NCBI GenBank assembly: GCA_964017045.1
Contig: OZ024809.1
Coordinates: 30,897,354 to 30,961,353, forward strand
Reading direction: 5' to 3'
From: Omphiscola glabra
Lineage: Eukaryota > Mollusca > Gastropoda > Lymnaeidae
Length of the DNA stretch: 64,000 bases
The notes beneath the pieces are model-generated. The model saw only the letters and a program-made list of their open reading frames with translations, made no database searches and was not told where the DNA came from. The position numbers and the translations under genes are program-made. How positions within the stretch are numbered: the first letter of the stretch is position 1; every line of letters starts with the position of its first letter. This document shows positions 1 through 12,500 of this stretch, one piece after another.

Positions 1-135
1 CTCTGAGGTTCTAGTTTATCATGTCAACATAATGACGTCTGCCATATGTCTCTGAGGTTCTAGTTTATCATGTCAACATATTGACGACTGTCATATGTCT
101 CTGAGTTTCCAGTCTATCATGTCAAAATAATGACG
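1..135. repeat. Minisatellite, unit about 50 bp, ~2.7 copies
   Basis: Direct tandem copies beginning with ctctgaggttctagtttatc recur at about 49-50 bp. The array is cut by the left window edge, so the true copy number is unknown. Confidence 0.85.
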
Positions 136-149
136 ACTGCCCTGACTAT

Positions 150-640
150 CAACGTATCCGACAACCATTACAATATAATGTCTATCAACGTATCCGACTA
201 CCATTTCACAACTTATGAATTTTTCTCCATTCAGGATACAAAATATCTCAGATTTATAACTTCATTAATTATATTCTAATGAGAGGCCCCCCCCCACCCC
301 TTCTTCTTCCAAGCCCCACTTGAATCTTCACATTTCTCAAAGGATGTTTGGCTGCACAAGAACAAAATTGGTGATTGGTGTGGGTGAAGTTGGTTCTCAT
401 GTACCATGAGAGTTCAGTTTAAGAACCACTGCACTGCTGGAATAGCTACTCAACTGATCCCTCCCCCACCACCCCAAATGTTCCCCACGGTAAAATAGTC
501 TAGGACCTAACGCAGGGGTGGTGGACCCAAATGACCCCAGGGGTCACTTTGACCGCGAGTCAACTTTTCAGGGACAGCATGTCATTAAACCTGATCTAGA
601 AAATAAAGACCACAAAGGAACCAGAGTGTGACCAATTATT
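150..640. other. No gene seen; possible old hAT ends
   Basis: No convincing reading frame. A phrase resembling a degenerate hAT terminal repeat (aagaaccactgcactgctgg, about 422-441) and gcaggggtggtggaccc (about 512) look like eroded transposon ends, but no matching partner ends are visible. Confidence 0.3.
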
Positions 641-942
641 TACTATCAATGCACATTATTATCAGATGATGACACATCTACTCATAGGGCCACTATCAAT
701 GCACATTATTATCAGATGATGACACATCTACTCATAGGGCCACTATCAATGCACATTATTATCAGATGATGACACATCTACTCGTAGGGCCACTATCAAT
801 GCACATTATTATCAGATGATGACACATCTACTCGTAGGGCCACTATCAATGCACATTATTATCAGATGATGACACATCTACTCGTAGGGCCACTATCAAT
901 GCACATTATTATCAGATGATAACACATCTACTCGTAGGGCCA
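641..942. repeat. Minisatellite, 50 bp x 6
   Basis: Six nearly identical units (cactatcaatgcacattatt...) start at 691, 741, 791, 841 and 891 with one earlier copy. The low divergence suggests a recent expansion. Confidence 0.95.
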
Positions 943-1239
943 CACACACATAAATGTTGGATTAAAATCAAAACACATCTTTTTAAAATATTATACGGTA
1001 TACAGTGCATAGTGTTGATTAAAAGGCGCCCGTCATTGCCACTTAGATCGATAAAGGTGGGGTTGACGACGCTCTCGCGGAATTTATGTTAAATAATTTC
1101 AAAATGCAGGAATGCATTTTGGCACATACCAGAAGAATGCTGGCTGACGTCCACTCATTAGTTCCGGCACTCATGTAATGTATATGTTTTCTTTATTCAG
1201 AACAAATAAAAACAATTGAGAACTTTGATGATTACCACA

Positions 1240-1652
1240 ATCACTCTATAACACTGGGGCTTAGTGCAACAATCACTATATAACACCGTGGCTTAATGAC
1301 ACAATCACTCTAGAACACTGTAACTTAGTGCCCAAATCCTTCTATAGTACTGGGACTTGGTGCCACAATAACTCTATGACACTGGGATTTGTGCCACAAC
1401 CACTCTATGACACTGGGATTTGTGTCACAATCACTCTCTAGCACTGGGATTTGTGTCACAATCACTCTATAGCACTGGGATTTGTACCACAATCCCTCTA
1501 TAACACTGGGGCATAGTGCCACAATCCCTCTATAACACTGGGACATAGTGCCACAATCCCTCTATAACACTGGGACATAGTGCCACAATCCCTCTATAAC
1601 ACTGGGACTTAGTGCCACAATCCCTCTATAACACTGGGACTTTATGTGACGA
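1240..1652. repeat. Minisatellite, 32 bp x ~13
   Basis: Units of the type cactctataacactgggact repeat every 32 bp (for example taacac at 1249, 1281, 1501, 1533 and 1565). The antisense reading frame across it is a product of the repeat and not a gene. Confidence 0.9.
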
Positions 1653-1949
1653 TTCCCTGTATTTGATTAACACCTAGTGTCGATCCCATACTGCTTTGTG
1701 CCATCCCCCTCCACCCCCTCCCCGCCGACTAACACATACGACTTTGTGATCTTATGTCCCCATAAACAAGCTACACCCCCCTTCCAAATAAAAAAACAGC
1801 ACAAAATGGTGAGATAAATCTGCAAAGCCCCATACACCCCCCTCTCTGCGTGCTCATTCATAAAATGCCAGAGCTCCAATTTCCAACTGACCTTTGCTCC
1901 TCATTTTTATCACTGGTAAGTCCGTTAACTTTAGAAGAGTGTGCGCAAT

Positions 1950-2945
1950 GGGTAATGTAATTGTCCCAATAACTTAACTAGAGTGAAAGGCCAGGTAATT
2001 AAACTGTCCCGGTAACTTAGCTAGAGTGAGTGGCCAGGTAATGTAATTGTCCCGATAACTTAACTAGAGTGAGAGGCCAGGTAATGTAATTGTCCCGATA
2101 ACTTAACTAGAGTGAATGACCAGGTAATGTAACTGTCCTGATAACTTAACTAGAGTGAGTGGCCAGGTAATGTAATTGTCCCGATAACTTAACTAGAGTG
2201 AGTGGCCAGGTAATGTAATTGTCCCGATAACTTAACTAGAGTGAGTGGCCAGGTAATGTAATTGTCCCGATAACTTAACTAGAGTGAGTGTCCAGGTAAT
2301 GTAACTGTCCCGATAACTTAACTAGAGTGAGTGGCCAGGTAATGTAATTGTCCCGATAACTTAACTAGAGTGAGTGGCCAGGTAATGTAACTGTCGCGAT
2401 AACTTAACTAGAGTGAAAGGCCAGGTAATGTAATTGTCCTGATAACTTAACTTGAGTGAGTGGCCAGGTAATGTAATTGTCCCGATAACTTAACTAGAGT
2501 GAGTGGCCAGGTAATGTAACTGTCCCGATAACTTAACTAGAGTGAGTGGCCAGGTAATGTAACTGTCCCGATAACTTAACTAGAGTGAGTGGCCAGGTAA
2601 TGTAACTGTCCCGGTAACTTAACTAGAGTGAGTAGCCAGGTAATGTAATTGTCCCGATAACTTAACTAGAGTGAAAGGCCAGGTAATGTAACTGTCCCGA
2701 TAACTTAACTAGAGTGAGTGGCCAGGTAATGTAACTGTCCCGATAACTTAACTAGAGTGAGTGGCCAGGTAATGTAACTGTCCCGATAACTTAACTAGAG
2801 TGAAAGGCCAGGTAATGTAACTGTCCCGATAACTTAACTAGAGTGAGTGGCCAGGTAATGTAACTGTCCCGATAACTTAACTAGGGTGAGTGGCCAGGTA
2901 ATGTAATTGTCCCGATAACTTAACTAGAGTGAGTGGCCATTTTAT
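1950..2945. repeat. Minisatellite, 43 bp x ~23
   Basis: A one-kilobase array of a 43-bp unit containing gtaatgtaattgtcccgata and acttaactagagtgagtggc. Units differ mainly by aat/aac and gagtgg/gaaagg variants that recur along the array, consistent with repeated unequal exchange. Confidence 0.95.
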
Positions 2946-3254
2946 AGAGTGAGTGCCCAGAACAAAGTAATCGTCCCGATAACTCTACTCTCACCCCTCG
3001 GTCACGTGACTTTTTTTGACACAACTTACTAGCTTAAAGCTTGACCATCTCCGGCTAATTTGTGCCCATTAAAAAGAAACGTTGTGTTGGTACAGGAATC
3101 GGACATAACCTACGACCCCCCCACGCGTGTGGTCAGACACCCGAAGTTTACCTGGGACACTGGACGCGGCCTGGCGATGGACATCGTCTCCGATGTGGAC
3201 ATCTTCAGATCGGAGCTTAGACGACAACGGCGATGAGTCCGTCAACAGACTTAA

Positions 3255-3560
3255 TACTGTGCTCGGGCGATCTGGTCACAGCGCTGGCTCGCACACAGAA
3301 TATGTCTTTGCAAACGGATCACAGCAAAAGTTCAGGTCTAGACTAAATGATCACAGCACTGGTTCACGAACATAATGTTTTTGGAAAACCGACCACATCA
3401 CTGGTTCATGAACAAAATATGTCGTCACTAAAAGATAGTTCATGAACAAAATGTCTTTGGCAAACCGACCACAACACTGGTTCGTGAACAAAAATATGTA
3501 AAGACAAATTGATCACAGCATCGGTTAATGAACACAAACATGTCTTTGGAACAACACCAT
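3255..3560. repeat. Degenerate tandem repeat, about 50-60 bp
   Basis: Imperfect copies of a unit containing gatcacagcactggttc followed by gaacaaaatatgtctttgg. Unit length varies, which marks an old array. Confidence 0.7.
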
Positions 3561-5451
3561 GTTCTTATTTCTAGGCATACACTATCTCCGGATGAACGGA
3601 CCGTAGATGTCAGGATGAGTTGACCACGGGCCTAAGTGTAGCACGCTCCGGGAACGATAGTTCGATGAGATGATTGATTAACAACTTTACCACCGAGGCA
3701 CTGCCACATCGGTTCCAGTTACAAACTGCACACACATCTACCAGCGGCCAGACACGGGCAACACTTAGGCATGAGATCCTCGTTAGGATTCTAAGTTTGA
3801 CCTCTTCACATCGACTGTACACCTTTCAGACTGCAACCAATGTGGACGGTGAGGGTGTGTGTGGGGGGGGGGGGAATAGGCATATATGCAACGAAAAGAA
3901 AGCGTTTGGGGGTTGGGGAGGGGGGAACAAAAAGACAACAGTGGCGATAAATGTCACGTGCCGGACGGGCTCTATTGAAAGAGTGTGCGGGGGGGGGGGG
4001 GGTGACACTTGTCTGCGTAAGTCAGATATGCCTGAAGGGGAAGCACGATACGGAAAGAAATTTGACGCTTGCGGAAACAAACTATTTTCTTGTCCCTTCC
4101 CCGTCCCAAGCGACCACAACACCAGAGACCTTCAAACCGGTGAAAGTGGGACCCACTGTTTGCGGGCCGCCAAACGACCACAACACACCAGAGACCTTCA
4201 AACCGGCGAAAGTGGGACACACTGTTGGCAAGCCGCTATGTCAAACATTCAAACAAAGAAAATTCGCATATCGCTTCTAGAATTAGTTTTAAAAATCTTA
4301 AATCCTAAAATGGCAATTATTAGTTCTTTCAACAAGCGCAAAACAAATTTCTTCTCTAGAGAGCAACCACAGTTCTGCATGGTTTGGTGGAGGTGCCAGC
4401 AAACTCTTTCGACTACAGCAGATCACCGACTGAACAAGATCTACCCACTACACAAGGTCTACCGACGTTCATAGTATTTGGCATGCTACAACCATAGCTG
4501 CTTAACATATCATCTACCAAGCTTTTTTACATCTATATTCATGACATTTCCGAGAACACCTTACGGAACCTTGTATCCCGTGACGTCATTAGGTCAGTTG
4601 AATACAGGATACCAACAATTGAGGGGGGGAAGGGAAATCCCCAACACAATGAGCCAAATTATGTTACATAGTTGTTATATGTCTTTTTAGCTCATAAATA
4701 TGTTCCAGGTGCCCCCCCCCCCCAGTAGCCCATGAATTGTTCGTATATGGAAGATTGGGACAGGAATAGACCACTTGGTATGGAATCTGCTGGACTGCCT
4801 GATGCTAAATTTGGACCAGATCGGGTCCAAAGGGAGGTCACGGCTAAGTGGGTTCTCGTGACTCCAGAGAAGGGGCTGAATGTGACGCAATGGTGTCGAA
4901 GGAAGACAGGAATAATGATGGAGACAATAGCGCACAGACGTTAGAGAGAAAGATGTAAACATAGCAAAAGAGTGAAAGAATATTTTTTTTTCACCGCTCG
5001 AACGAGTTAAACGAAAAGAGCGGAAGTGACGAATCGTGGAACTGCTTTTGCCCAGCTCGTAGCAGCCTGGTATTTGGTCCGGCTTTCAATAAATGTCAAC
5101 CCCCCCCCGTGTTAGATCCACGGACAGCAGTCTATACGGAGCGCATGTCCACCACCACCTCGGGCGTCCTTACGGAGCACATGTCCACCACCAACTCGGG
5201 CGTCCTCAGATCTTCAGCAACCCTCGGGGCCATTTGAAGAGTAGCGCACCTGCGCTCGTAATATCGATACTTCTGTAATACCTTCACTTTGAGGGAAAAA
5301 AATTATTAAGGACGGTATGCTGAACACAAGAAAGACAAGTGTCGTGATACAGCTACTGCAGAAACTGTGCTGGAGGTGGATATTCATATATATATATATA
5401 TATATATATAATTTGCTGAAAGACCTTTTACTTATGTGTATGCACAGTGAC
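3561..5451. other. Repeat-rich interval without recognised gene
   Basis: Contains a two-copy direct duplication (4112-4237, phrase gagaccttcaaaccgg), several G tracts (about 3864 and 3989) and a (TA)n microsatellite at about 5385-5412. Reading frames of up to 266 codons at 3674-4474 have no recognisable domain, run through the G tracts and overlap other frames. I do not call them genes. Confidence 0.5.
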
Positions 5452-5622
5452 GGTGGCGTAGTTAGTGTGCGGTGGCGTACTTAGTGTGCGGTGGCGTACT
5501 TGGTGTGCGGTGGCGTACTTGGTGTGCGGTGGCGTACTTGGTGTGCGGTGGCGTACTTGGTGTGCGGTGGCGTACTTGGTGTGCGGTGGCGTACTTAGTG
5601 TGCGGTGGCGTACTTGGTGGCC
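5452..5622. repeat. Minisatellite, 19 bp x ~9
   Basis: Unit ggtggcgtacttggtgtgc. Because 19 is not a multiple of three, all frames stay open and create spurious reading frames on both strands. Confidence 0.95.
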
Positions 5623-6518
5623 CCCCCCCACCTTTTCATAGTGCACGTTCATATGACTTGGTAGTACCGCCCCTCTCATAGTGCATCTTCGTATGACTTG
5701 GAAGTGCCGCCCCTCTCATAGATTCCGTGACCCAAATATTTGTGTCCGGGGCACAAGCAGATGTCACCTAACAATCTTCTCAAGTACACCACGCTCCCGG
5801 CCCTGGTCATTTTGCCATAGGCAGGTCCCGATAACTATCTTATAACTTATATAACATATAGCCAGGGGCCGAATCGTGGGTTTATATATAGAAACAAAAA
5901 CATACAGTCGCGCGTATAAGACAGGAAGTAGATTGACTAATTAACCACGCGAGGATCGCAGGCGTCACCACGTGGAGAACAACAAACCGTGTTCCGTGGA
6001 TGTCACAAACATAGCACGACATCTCTGGCAACCGGCCTGTGGACAGTGTGAACTTTTAATTAGCCCTACGTGTCTGGCAACCGGCAGGGGCCTGTGGACA
6101 ATGTGCCCTTTTCGGCGACACTATTGCTTTGTGTATCGTTCGCGATTCTGTTGTGAAAATAGTGCCTATGGCCGGGCACACACTAAATCACGGGGAAACA
6201 GATCTCAAGCCGCACTGGGCAATACAGCGCAACAATCCTAGTATGCCCTTTCAAACGTCAGAAGAACCATTAAGGACTGTGACCGGATCATCTTGATGGA
6301 GGTTGCCGTGACCCAAAAGACTCGCAGTGCGAGTCGTGACGTCAGCTATGAACAATAGACAATCAGAAATCCAGTCAAGTAACTGATAGTTCAGGGTCAC
6401 CGTGACCTTGCAAGTAATGCAAGGCCTGTGATGTATCAACAGTGAATATCGTTGGCATTTCCTTGTTAAAACTTAAGTCACCACTACAACGCCAACTTCC
6501 AGTCCATACTACCCCACT
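5623..6518. other. No gene recognised
   Basis: Mixed unique sequence with a repeated phrase ctctcatagtgcatcttc and the dispersed phrase tctggcaaccggc (about 6021 and 6072). An 89-codon frame at 5972-6241 has no features I recognise. Confidence 0.4.
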
Positions 6519-6664
6519 CAGTGGCGTAGGAAGGAGGGCGGCATGCACATTTTTTTTTCTTTATATGAAAAAAAAGGGGGGGGGGGGCATTTTCGGCCAG
6601 CTGAATTATTATTTTTTTTCGTGGACGGAAATTTTGTTGGGCCGCCCCTGTCAGCACGCCACTG
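6519..6664. mobile_element. Small non-autonomous hAT-like element
   Basis: Ends cagtggcgt...acgccactg are inverted over about nine bases. The interior has A and G tracts and no coding capacity. A related interior phrase (cattttcggccagatgaatt) recurs at about 4.4e4. I see no clean 8-bp target duplication, so the ends are less certain than for other copies. Confidence 0.6.
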
Positions 6665-6719
6665 AATACTAGAGCACGTCCTTTGTACACGTTGTCCATA
6701 GGAGTTGGATGTGCGACTT

Positions 6720-6804
6720 GGCACAACAACGAACCCTGATAGTGTACACAACTGTACTGTGGCACAACAACGAACCCTAATAGTGTACACAACTGTACTG
6801 TGGC
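6720..6804. repeat. Two-copy direct repeat, ~38 bp
   Basis: The phrase ggcacaacaacgaaccctga and the following tgtacacaactgtactg are present twice in tandem. Confidence 0.85.
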
Positions 6805-7124
6805 AACAACTGCCAGTTACGGTACACTTGTTTTGCCATCCGCGCCATGTACGCTTAGCTGCATCTGTCACATACTTAATCTGTCTTTCACACTTGTCAC
6901 GTGTGCCTTGTGTACACACTGATGTCATCTGTGTTGTACACTTGGCATCTGTAACTCTGAAGTCTTCTTTATCTAGTACACGTTTCATCTGCCACTGTAC
7001 ATTTGTAACCTGTATCTTAAAGTTGTGTATTTCATTCATCAGTTGTAATAGTTGTATGGGGCGTTGCCTTCTATTAAACACAATACATATGTTTCAAAGC
7101 CCTTATGATAAGCAACTCTTGAAC

Positions 7125-7260
7125 ATGCCTCAGTGAAAGCTGGTCTTGATGTAAATGAAGCAAAGACGAAATATATGATACTGTCAACGGATCGAACCGT
7201 ATAGAAGGATGTGGTGAAGCAGGCCAGGGCCTTACATGGGCTGTAGCGCCACTGATGATG
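7125..7260 (+). pseudogene. Possible reverse-transcriptase remnant (LINE)
   Basis: A short frame reads AGLDVNEAKTKYMILS, like the segment after the catalytic block of non-LTR retrotransposon reverse transcriptases where an N.xKTKYM motif is usual. It breaks at once and ends near gtagcgccactgatgatgac, a phrase of the kind often seen near LINE 3' ends. Too short for clade assignment. Confidence 0.45.
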
Positions 7261-7753
7261 ACTCTTGAACAGAGTACCCATATTTAAGGCCTTGATAATC
7301 GCCCACACACGTCTAGATACTCAATACAACGCTAAGCAAAACTTCTATTAAAAATTGGCGTGACTACAAATAAGCAATTTAAAACAGACGCAATTTCTGT
7401 TAGGTGAGTCGTTCAGTCCTTTTGTTTTTTCCTTCAGAAACTTAAAAAGCGTTCTGCACATTATCTAACGAACGTGCAGATTGAGACACATCGAAGTTAA
7501 AAGTCTGGTGGGCCGGGCGCGTTCGAGAGTATCAGATGGTAGCGTGTGCTGTGACGTGGCTCATGGTCGGTATCAGATTGGTAGACATCTTCCTGTCCAA
7601 GATGTCGCTCAGCAATCCTCTTCAGTTCTGCCACGCTTGATCTACGTATGATCTTGTTTTTTTTTTTTTTTTAAATATTATTTTAAACAAATCTTCATCA
7701 ACTCGCATCCTGATATACAAATATGTTGACTGTACTTCATAGAATAACCAAAA

Positions 7754-8040
7754 CATCAAATAGTATTTTTTTAAAAATCCTTTATGTTAACCTCGCTTTT
7801 GTTCGAGCTGTCAAAGTCTTGGGACGGCTAATTGACCCACTTCTCGTCAACCTATCAAGCTGAAACTTGGCACATAGACTCATAGCTGATCAAATTTTCC
7901 AAATAGTATTTTTTTAAAATCCTTTATGTTAACCTCGCTTTTGTTCAAGCTGTCAAAGTCCTGGGCGGCTAATCGACCCACTTTTCGTCAGCCTATCAAG
8001 CTGAAACTTGGCACATAGACTCATAGCTGATCAAATTTTC
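7754..8040. repeat. Tandem duplication, ~145 bp x 2
   Basis: Two near-identical copies share atcctttatgttaacctcgc, gctgtcaaagtc and agctgaaacttggcacatag. The second copy is slightly diverged. No reading frame is maintained. Confidence 0.85.
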
Positions 8041-8406
8041 AACATCATTACCCAATATCCGGTTTTTTTTCTCAAGGGGAACCTGAAGGAAATATGATGC
8101 CACTGATTTCACGACATCAAATTCTTAACAACTGCGCTAAATGAGATTCTTTAAAAATATCGCAATAGCGTTTGGTGCGTAACATTTTTTTTCAGTTTTT
8201 CTGAAACAGTGAAATACATTTGCAGTGTAAAAGCGGGTAGTACATTAGAATATTAAAGTTTTTAAAAAGAAATAATAAAAATTGCTTTGAAAGGATTTAT
8301 ACGAAAAAGCGTTGTTTTTAGGGGCAGTTTAATGTCATTACTGCGTTTAAGGATGCACGTCAAATTGATGTAAAATTCAAAACAAAAATCTTCAAACGAC
8401 TGTAGG

Positions 8407-8582
8407 CAGTGGCGTAGCGAGCTTAACTCGCGCCCGGGGCACAATACCTTTTTAGCGCCCCCCAATACCTTTTTAGCGCCCCCCTATTCGAAAACCATAC
8501 AATATTATAGTAAAATATACCATTTGGCGCCCCTTTGTGAGTAGCGCCCGGGGCATGATGCCCCCCCCCCACTACGCCACTG
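8407..8582. mobile_element. Non-autonomous hAT element with 8-bp target duplication
   Basis: Terminal inverted repeats cagtggcgtag...ctacgccactg bound a 176-bp element with an internal gcgccc-rich duplication. Flanks are actgtagg on the left and gctgtagg on the right, 7 of 8 matching, as expected for hAT insertion. Confidence 0.85.
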
Positions 8583-8877
8583 GCTGTAGGCCAGTCCTCT
8601 AAAAAAATGATCAAAACAATGTCAAACTGAACCAAAAAACTGAGCAGACGACAAGCTGTTAAGTTTTACATAACCGGAAACTGTAGTGTGCCATCAGTCA
8701 TTTAACAGAAGCGGGACACCGCTCCCCCCACCCCCCGGGTGACACCAGGCTGTCTGGTTTAGGCTGTCAAGTGTACAGTTAAAAGGGGAGGACAATGCTT
8801 ACAGGATGGCAGTGCTAAGCTGTCAGGGTGACATGCAGGTTCAAATAAGGTCAGTCCTTTGGTTGCACTGACACATA

Positions 8878-9064
8878 CACATGCTGTTGATGCATATATG
8901 TGGTGTTGATGCATATATGTGGTGTGATGCATACATATGGTGTTGATGCATACATATGGTTTTCATGCACACAGAAGGCGTTAATGCACACATATGGTGT
9001 TAATGCACACAGATGGTGTTGATGCACACAGATGGTGTTGATGCACACAGATGGTGTTGATACA
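8878..9064. repeat. Minisatellite, 19 bp x ~10
   Basis: Unit ggtgttgatgcacacagat and variants (catatatgt in the left half, cacacagat in the right half). Confidence 0.9.
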
Positions 9065-9279
9065 AAAGTGAAGAGATTATGTTTCACAATTCACTACAGT
9101 TGAAAAATTGATCAATAATTTTAAATAGACATATAACATGAACATGGGACTTTGGACTATAATTATAATATTCTATTTTGTCAATTTTTAAATTTTTTTT
9201 TACTAAAATGAAATTCAAACATGTTTGGGCACAGCAATCAAAATGACAAAATAGCCTGAAGAATCTGAAGAGTTCACTG

Positions 9280-9356
9280 ATAGCAGCCTCTGTCTGACTG
9301 CTCATAACAGCCTCTTTCTCACTGTTCAAAGCAGCAGCCTCTATCTGACTGTTCAA
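9280..9356. repeat. Non-coding copy of the 24-bp repeat found in TM9SF2
   Basis: Three units of the cagcctctgtctgactgttc type match the 24-bp repeat in the last exon of the TM9SF2 gene at 38.6 kb. Read in the frame used there, this copy has a stop (TCA TAA) in one unit, so it is not coding. Like the TM9SF2 copy, it is followed by a phrase close to tcaaagtacttaagaaatga. Confidence 0.85.
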
Positions 9357-9364
9357 GTACTACT

Positions 9365-9846
9365 AAAAAATGACTAGATCCAGTGCCACTAAAAATTGAC
9401 CAGATCCAGTGCCACTAAAAAATAACCTGCTCCACTGCCACTAAAAATTGACCTGCTCCAGTGCCACTAAAAAATAACCTGCTCCACTGCCACTAAAAAA
9501 TAACCTGCTCCACTGCCACTAAAAAATTACCTGCTCCAGTGCCACTAAAAATTGACCTGCTCCAGTGCCACTAAAAATTGACCTGCTCCAGTGCCACTAA
9601 AAAATGACCTGCTCCAGTGCCACTAAAAATTGACCTGCTCCAGTGCCACTAAAAAATGACATGCTCCAATGCCACTAAAAATTGACCTGCTCCAGTGCCA
9701 CTAAAATGACCTGCTCAAGTGCCACTAAAAAATGACCTGCTCCAGTGCCACTAAAAAATGACCTGCTCCAGTGCCACAAAAAAATGACCTGCTCCAGTGC
9801 CACAAAAAAATGACCTGCTCCATTGCTACTAAAAAGGACCTGCTCC
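9365..9846. repeat. Minisatellite, 26 bp x ~19
   Basis: Unit ccagtgccactaaaaattga plus cctgct. The same unit forms the shorter array at 39476-39700, and both arrays are followed by tttaaaatcttgcaattaca, so both belong to one dispersed composite repeat. Confidence 0.95.
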
Positions 9847-10002
9847 AGTTCTGTGTTTAAAATCTTGCAATTACATTCCCTAATAGCACGTAGAAGGTAG
9901 CAATGATATCGCCAAGATAAAACTTTCATATACATATATAGTGTTCAGGGAACCGAAATCAAAAGATATACATTTTACACATCAATATGGGTGTGCTTAG
10001 GG

Positions 10003-10196
10003 CAGTGGTTCTCAACCTTTCTGACGCCGCGACCCTTTAATACAGTTCATCATGTTGTGGCGACCCCGAACCACAAAGTTATTTTAGTTGCTACTTCATA
10101 ACTGTATAGTATATGTGTTTTCCGGTCTTAGGCGACCCCTTTGAAATGGTCATTCGACCCCCAAAGGGGTCGCGACCCACAGGTTGAGAACCGCTG
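10003..10196. mobile_element. SPIN-like hAT MITE (copy 1)
   Basis: Ends cagtggttctcaacctttct and acaggttgagaaccgctg, with internal phrases gcgaccctttaatacagttc, gctacttcataactgta and gacccccaaaggggtcgcga. From memory these match the SPIN (Space Invaders) hAT consensus along the whole length and not only at the ends. Flanks gcttaggg and gctaaaaa match only partly, so the insertion may be old. Confidence 0.9.
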
Positions 10197-11734
10197 GCTA
10201 AAAAAAAAAGGGGGGGGGGGGACCCAAATCAAAATGTAAGACAAGCAAAAGAATAGAAATACAACTCTCTAAACTTGCAAGAGTACAAAGGGACATAACA
10301 AGTAATATTCTCGACGAAAGGAGATGAGTCAGTGCACTTTTCTTGGTGCCCTTTATTGTTCTTGTCACACAGAGACAAACTACAAAAGAGTAACCGAGTG
10401 AATAACTCTCTTAAGATATAACTCATTATCACTATTTCCTCCCACTCTAATAATTTTTAAAAATAAAAATTGACATGGTTAGGTCAGAAGAATAATCCAG
10501 CAAAACTGATTATCAAATTAATCCAATAATTAACCGGTCTACAAGTGGAACATAAAAGCAGCTTTTCCACGGTATAAACAAGGTTAGTGTAATAGTGTCT
10601 AAGGAAACCACTGGCTAAACAAGGTTAGTGTAATACTGTCTAAGGAAACCACTGGCTAAACTAATGGAAGCTTATAATTCTCTTTTCTACAAAAGCGGGC
10701 TTGTGAAATAGTGGTCAGTTATATATTGAACATCGGACATAGCATGGACATGTGACCTAGTTGTCAGCTGCATATTGAACTTCTGACATAGCATGGACAT
10801 GTGACCTCAATAACACCAGCCAAAAACAAGTAGGCTATCTGGTCAAGTGTCTCTAGGCGCCTATAGGGACTTGATAACACCCCCCCCCCATCCACCACCT
10901 TTTCCCACAAAGGCTATAGCATTAAAGCAAGCTATATAAAGAATTGGGGCTAATTGACCTAGTCAATTTCATCACATTATATCAACCCAGTGATTCCCAA
11001 ACTGGTTTCAGAGAATATTTTTTAAAAAGTTTTATTTGCATGTTAATAATGTTATGTTGGTTTTTTTGTTGTTTGGTTTTTTTGTTGCTGTAGTAAAAAT
11101 AAATTATAAATTTTTGCTAACATTATCAAGCATATTCTCATCACCATCTGTCAACTCCTATACTCCTGGATTGAATCATTCATCAAGTTCCCTTACTATT
11201 CCAATCATTAGTGAATAACTCAAGTCTTTTTAGTACTAACTATAAACTTTAATATCAATGAGGACTACAGGCTGGAGCTACAAGAAACACATCTGTCTTC
11301 TACAATGTTCCACACAATAACTGCCGCACGACTACAACTTACATCACACTACGACTAGACAATACGTCACAATTAACATAAAATTACGTCATTCAGACCA
11401 GCGCGTTCATTAGCTAATAAAAACTCTTTCACACACCGCGCATAATAAACATGCATTCCAACGCAACAATAACTAATGAACTCCCATACTGGACACCATC
11501 CACAGTCCTAGGCAGGGGCAATCAGCAGTTATTTGGAAGCAGGATTTTCGGTGCATTTCAAATACTTTATATGTGGATTATTTCATTTGTGTTTACTGTA
11601 TGCATTGCAGTTTTAATAAATTAGGTGCAGCACAGTCAAGGACAGCCCTGGGCATCACAAACTCTAGCTACTCCGCTATCCACACTGCCCCCCATGTGAT
11701 CTCCTCTGTATCTCTAATAAACTAACAATTATAT
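10197..11734. other. Unique and short-duplication sequence, no gene
   Basis: Holds two-copy direct repeats at about 10574-10662 (aaggttagtgtaatagtgtc) and about 10720-10806 (cggacatagcatggacatgt). A hAT-like single end cagtgattcccaaactgg lies at about 10989. No exon or domain recognised. This stretch would lie in intron 2 of the minus-strand AGFG gene. Confidence 0.45.
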
Positions 11735-12205
11735 TTCAAAAAGGATCAGTAGCAGTCACCAAGGATACAACTACTGTGCCAATAGGTCGTAATCGAATGA
11801 TGGTCTCACCAGGGGTACAACTACTGTGCCAATAGGTTGTAATAGAATAACTGTCTCACCAGGGGCACAGTTACTGTGCCAATAGGTCGTAATAGAATAA
11901 CTGTCTCACCAGGGGTACAACTACTGTGCCAATAGGTTGTAATAGAATAACTGTCTCACCAGGGGCACAGTTACTGTGCCAATAGGTCGTAATAGAATAA
12001 CTGTCTCACCAGGGGTACAACTACTGTGCCAATAGGTTGTAATAGAATAACTGTCTCACCAGGGGCACAGTAAAAGGGGCACAGTTACTGTGCCAATAAG
12101 TCGTAATAGAGTAACTGTCTCACCAGGGGTACAACTACTGTGCCAATAGGTCGTAATAGAATAACTTTCTCACCAGGGGCACAGTTACTGTGCCAATTGG
12201 TTGTA
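11735..12205. repeat. Minisatellite, 50 bp x ~9
   Basis: Unit contains aataggtcgtaatagaataa and ctgtctcaccaggggtacaa. Two unit types (gggtacaactactg and gggcacagttactg) alternate, giving a 100-bp higher-order repeat. Confidence 0.95.
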
Positions 12206-12229
12206 ATAAAAAATTATGAAGTGCACCGG

Positions 12230-12500
12230 TCAGATGTTTTAGACATGGAATAGGAACTTCTCATTCCTACCAAAGACAACCAGGGACTGGAACAAGCTTC
12301 CAAAAGGATCAGTTGAGGCGACAACACTTGACTCATTTGCGTCTATTGCCTCAGGCCCTCCAACCCCCCAGTGCATGATACCCTCAAACAGTCACTCTTG
12401 TAACCAGTGAAATATCCTCATCAACACCAGGCACAGAGACATTGCAAATCCCATCTCCATTCATAGGAGCCATGATGATCGATAAATTGATCGTGGGCCC
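12230..12500 (+). pseudogene. LINE 3' end (reverse-transcriptase C-terminus)
   Basis: The plus-strand frame reads FLPKTTRDWNKLPKGSV followed by TLDSFASIA, the usual C-terminal FF.RT..DWN.LP motif of CR1/jockey-type retrotransposons. It ends in a stop and a 3' UTR containing cagagacattgcaaatccca and ctaataattgatc-like sequence. An inverted copy lies at 17528-17905. Confidence 0.8.

Noticed and set aside
641..2945. Regular repeats that could suggest a CRISPR array
   Set aside because: Units are contiguous without unique spacers, there are no cas genes, and the window is animal DNA with introns.
3674..4474. 266-codon plus-strand frame, the longest outside the 63-kb array
   Set aside because: It runs through G homopolymers and a two-copy duplication, overlaps open frames on both strands, and has no domain I recognise.
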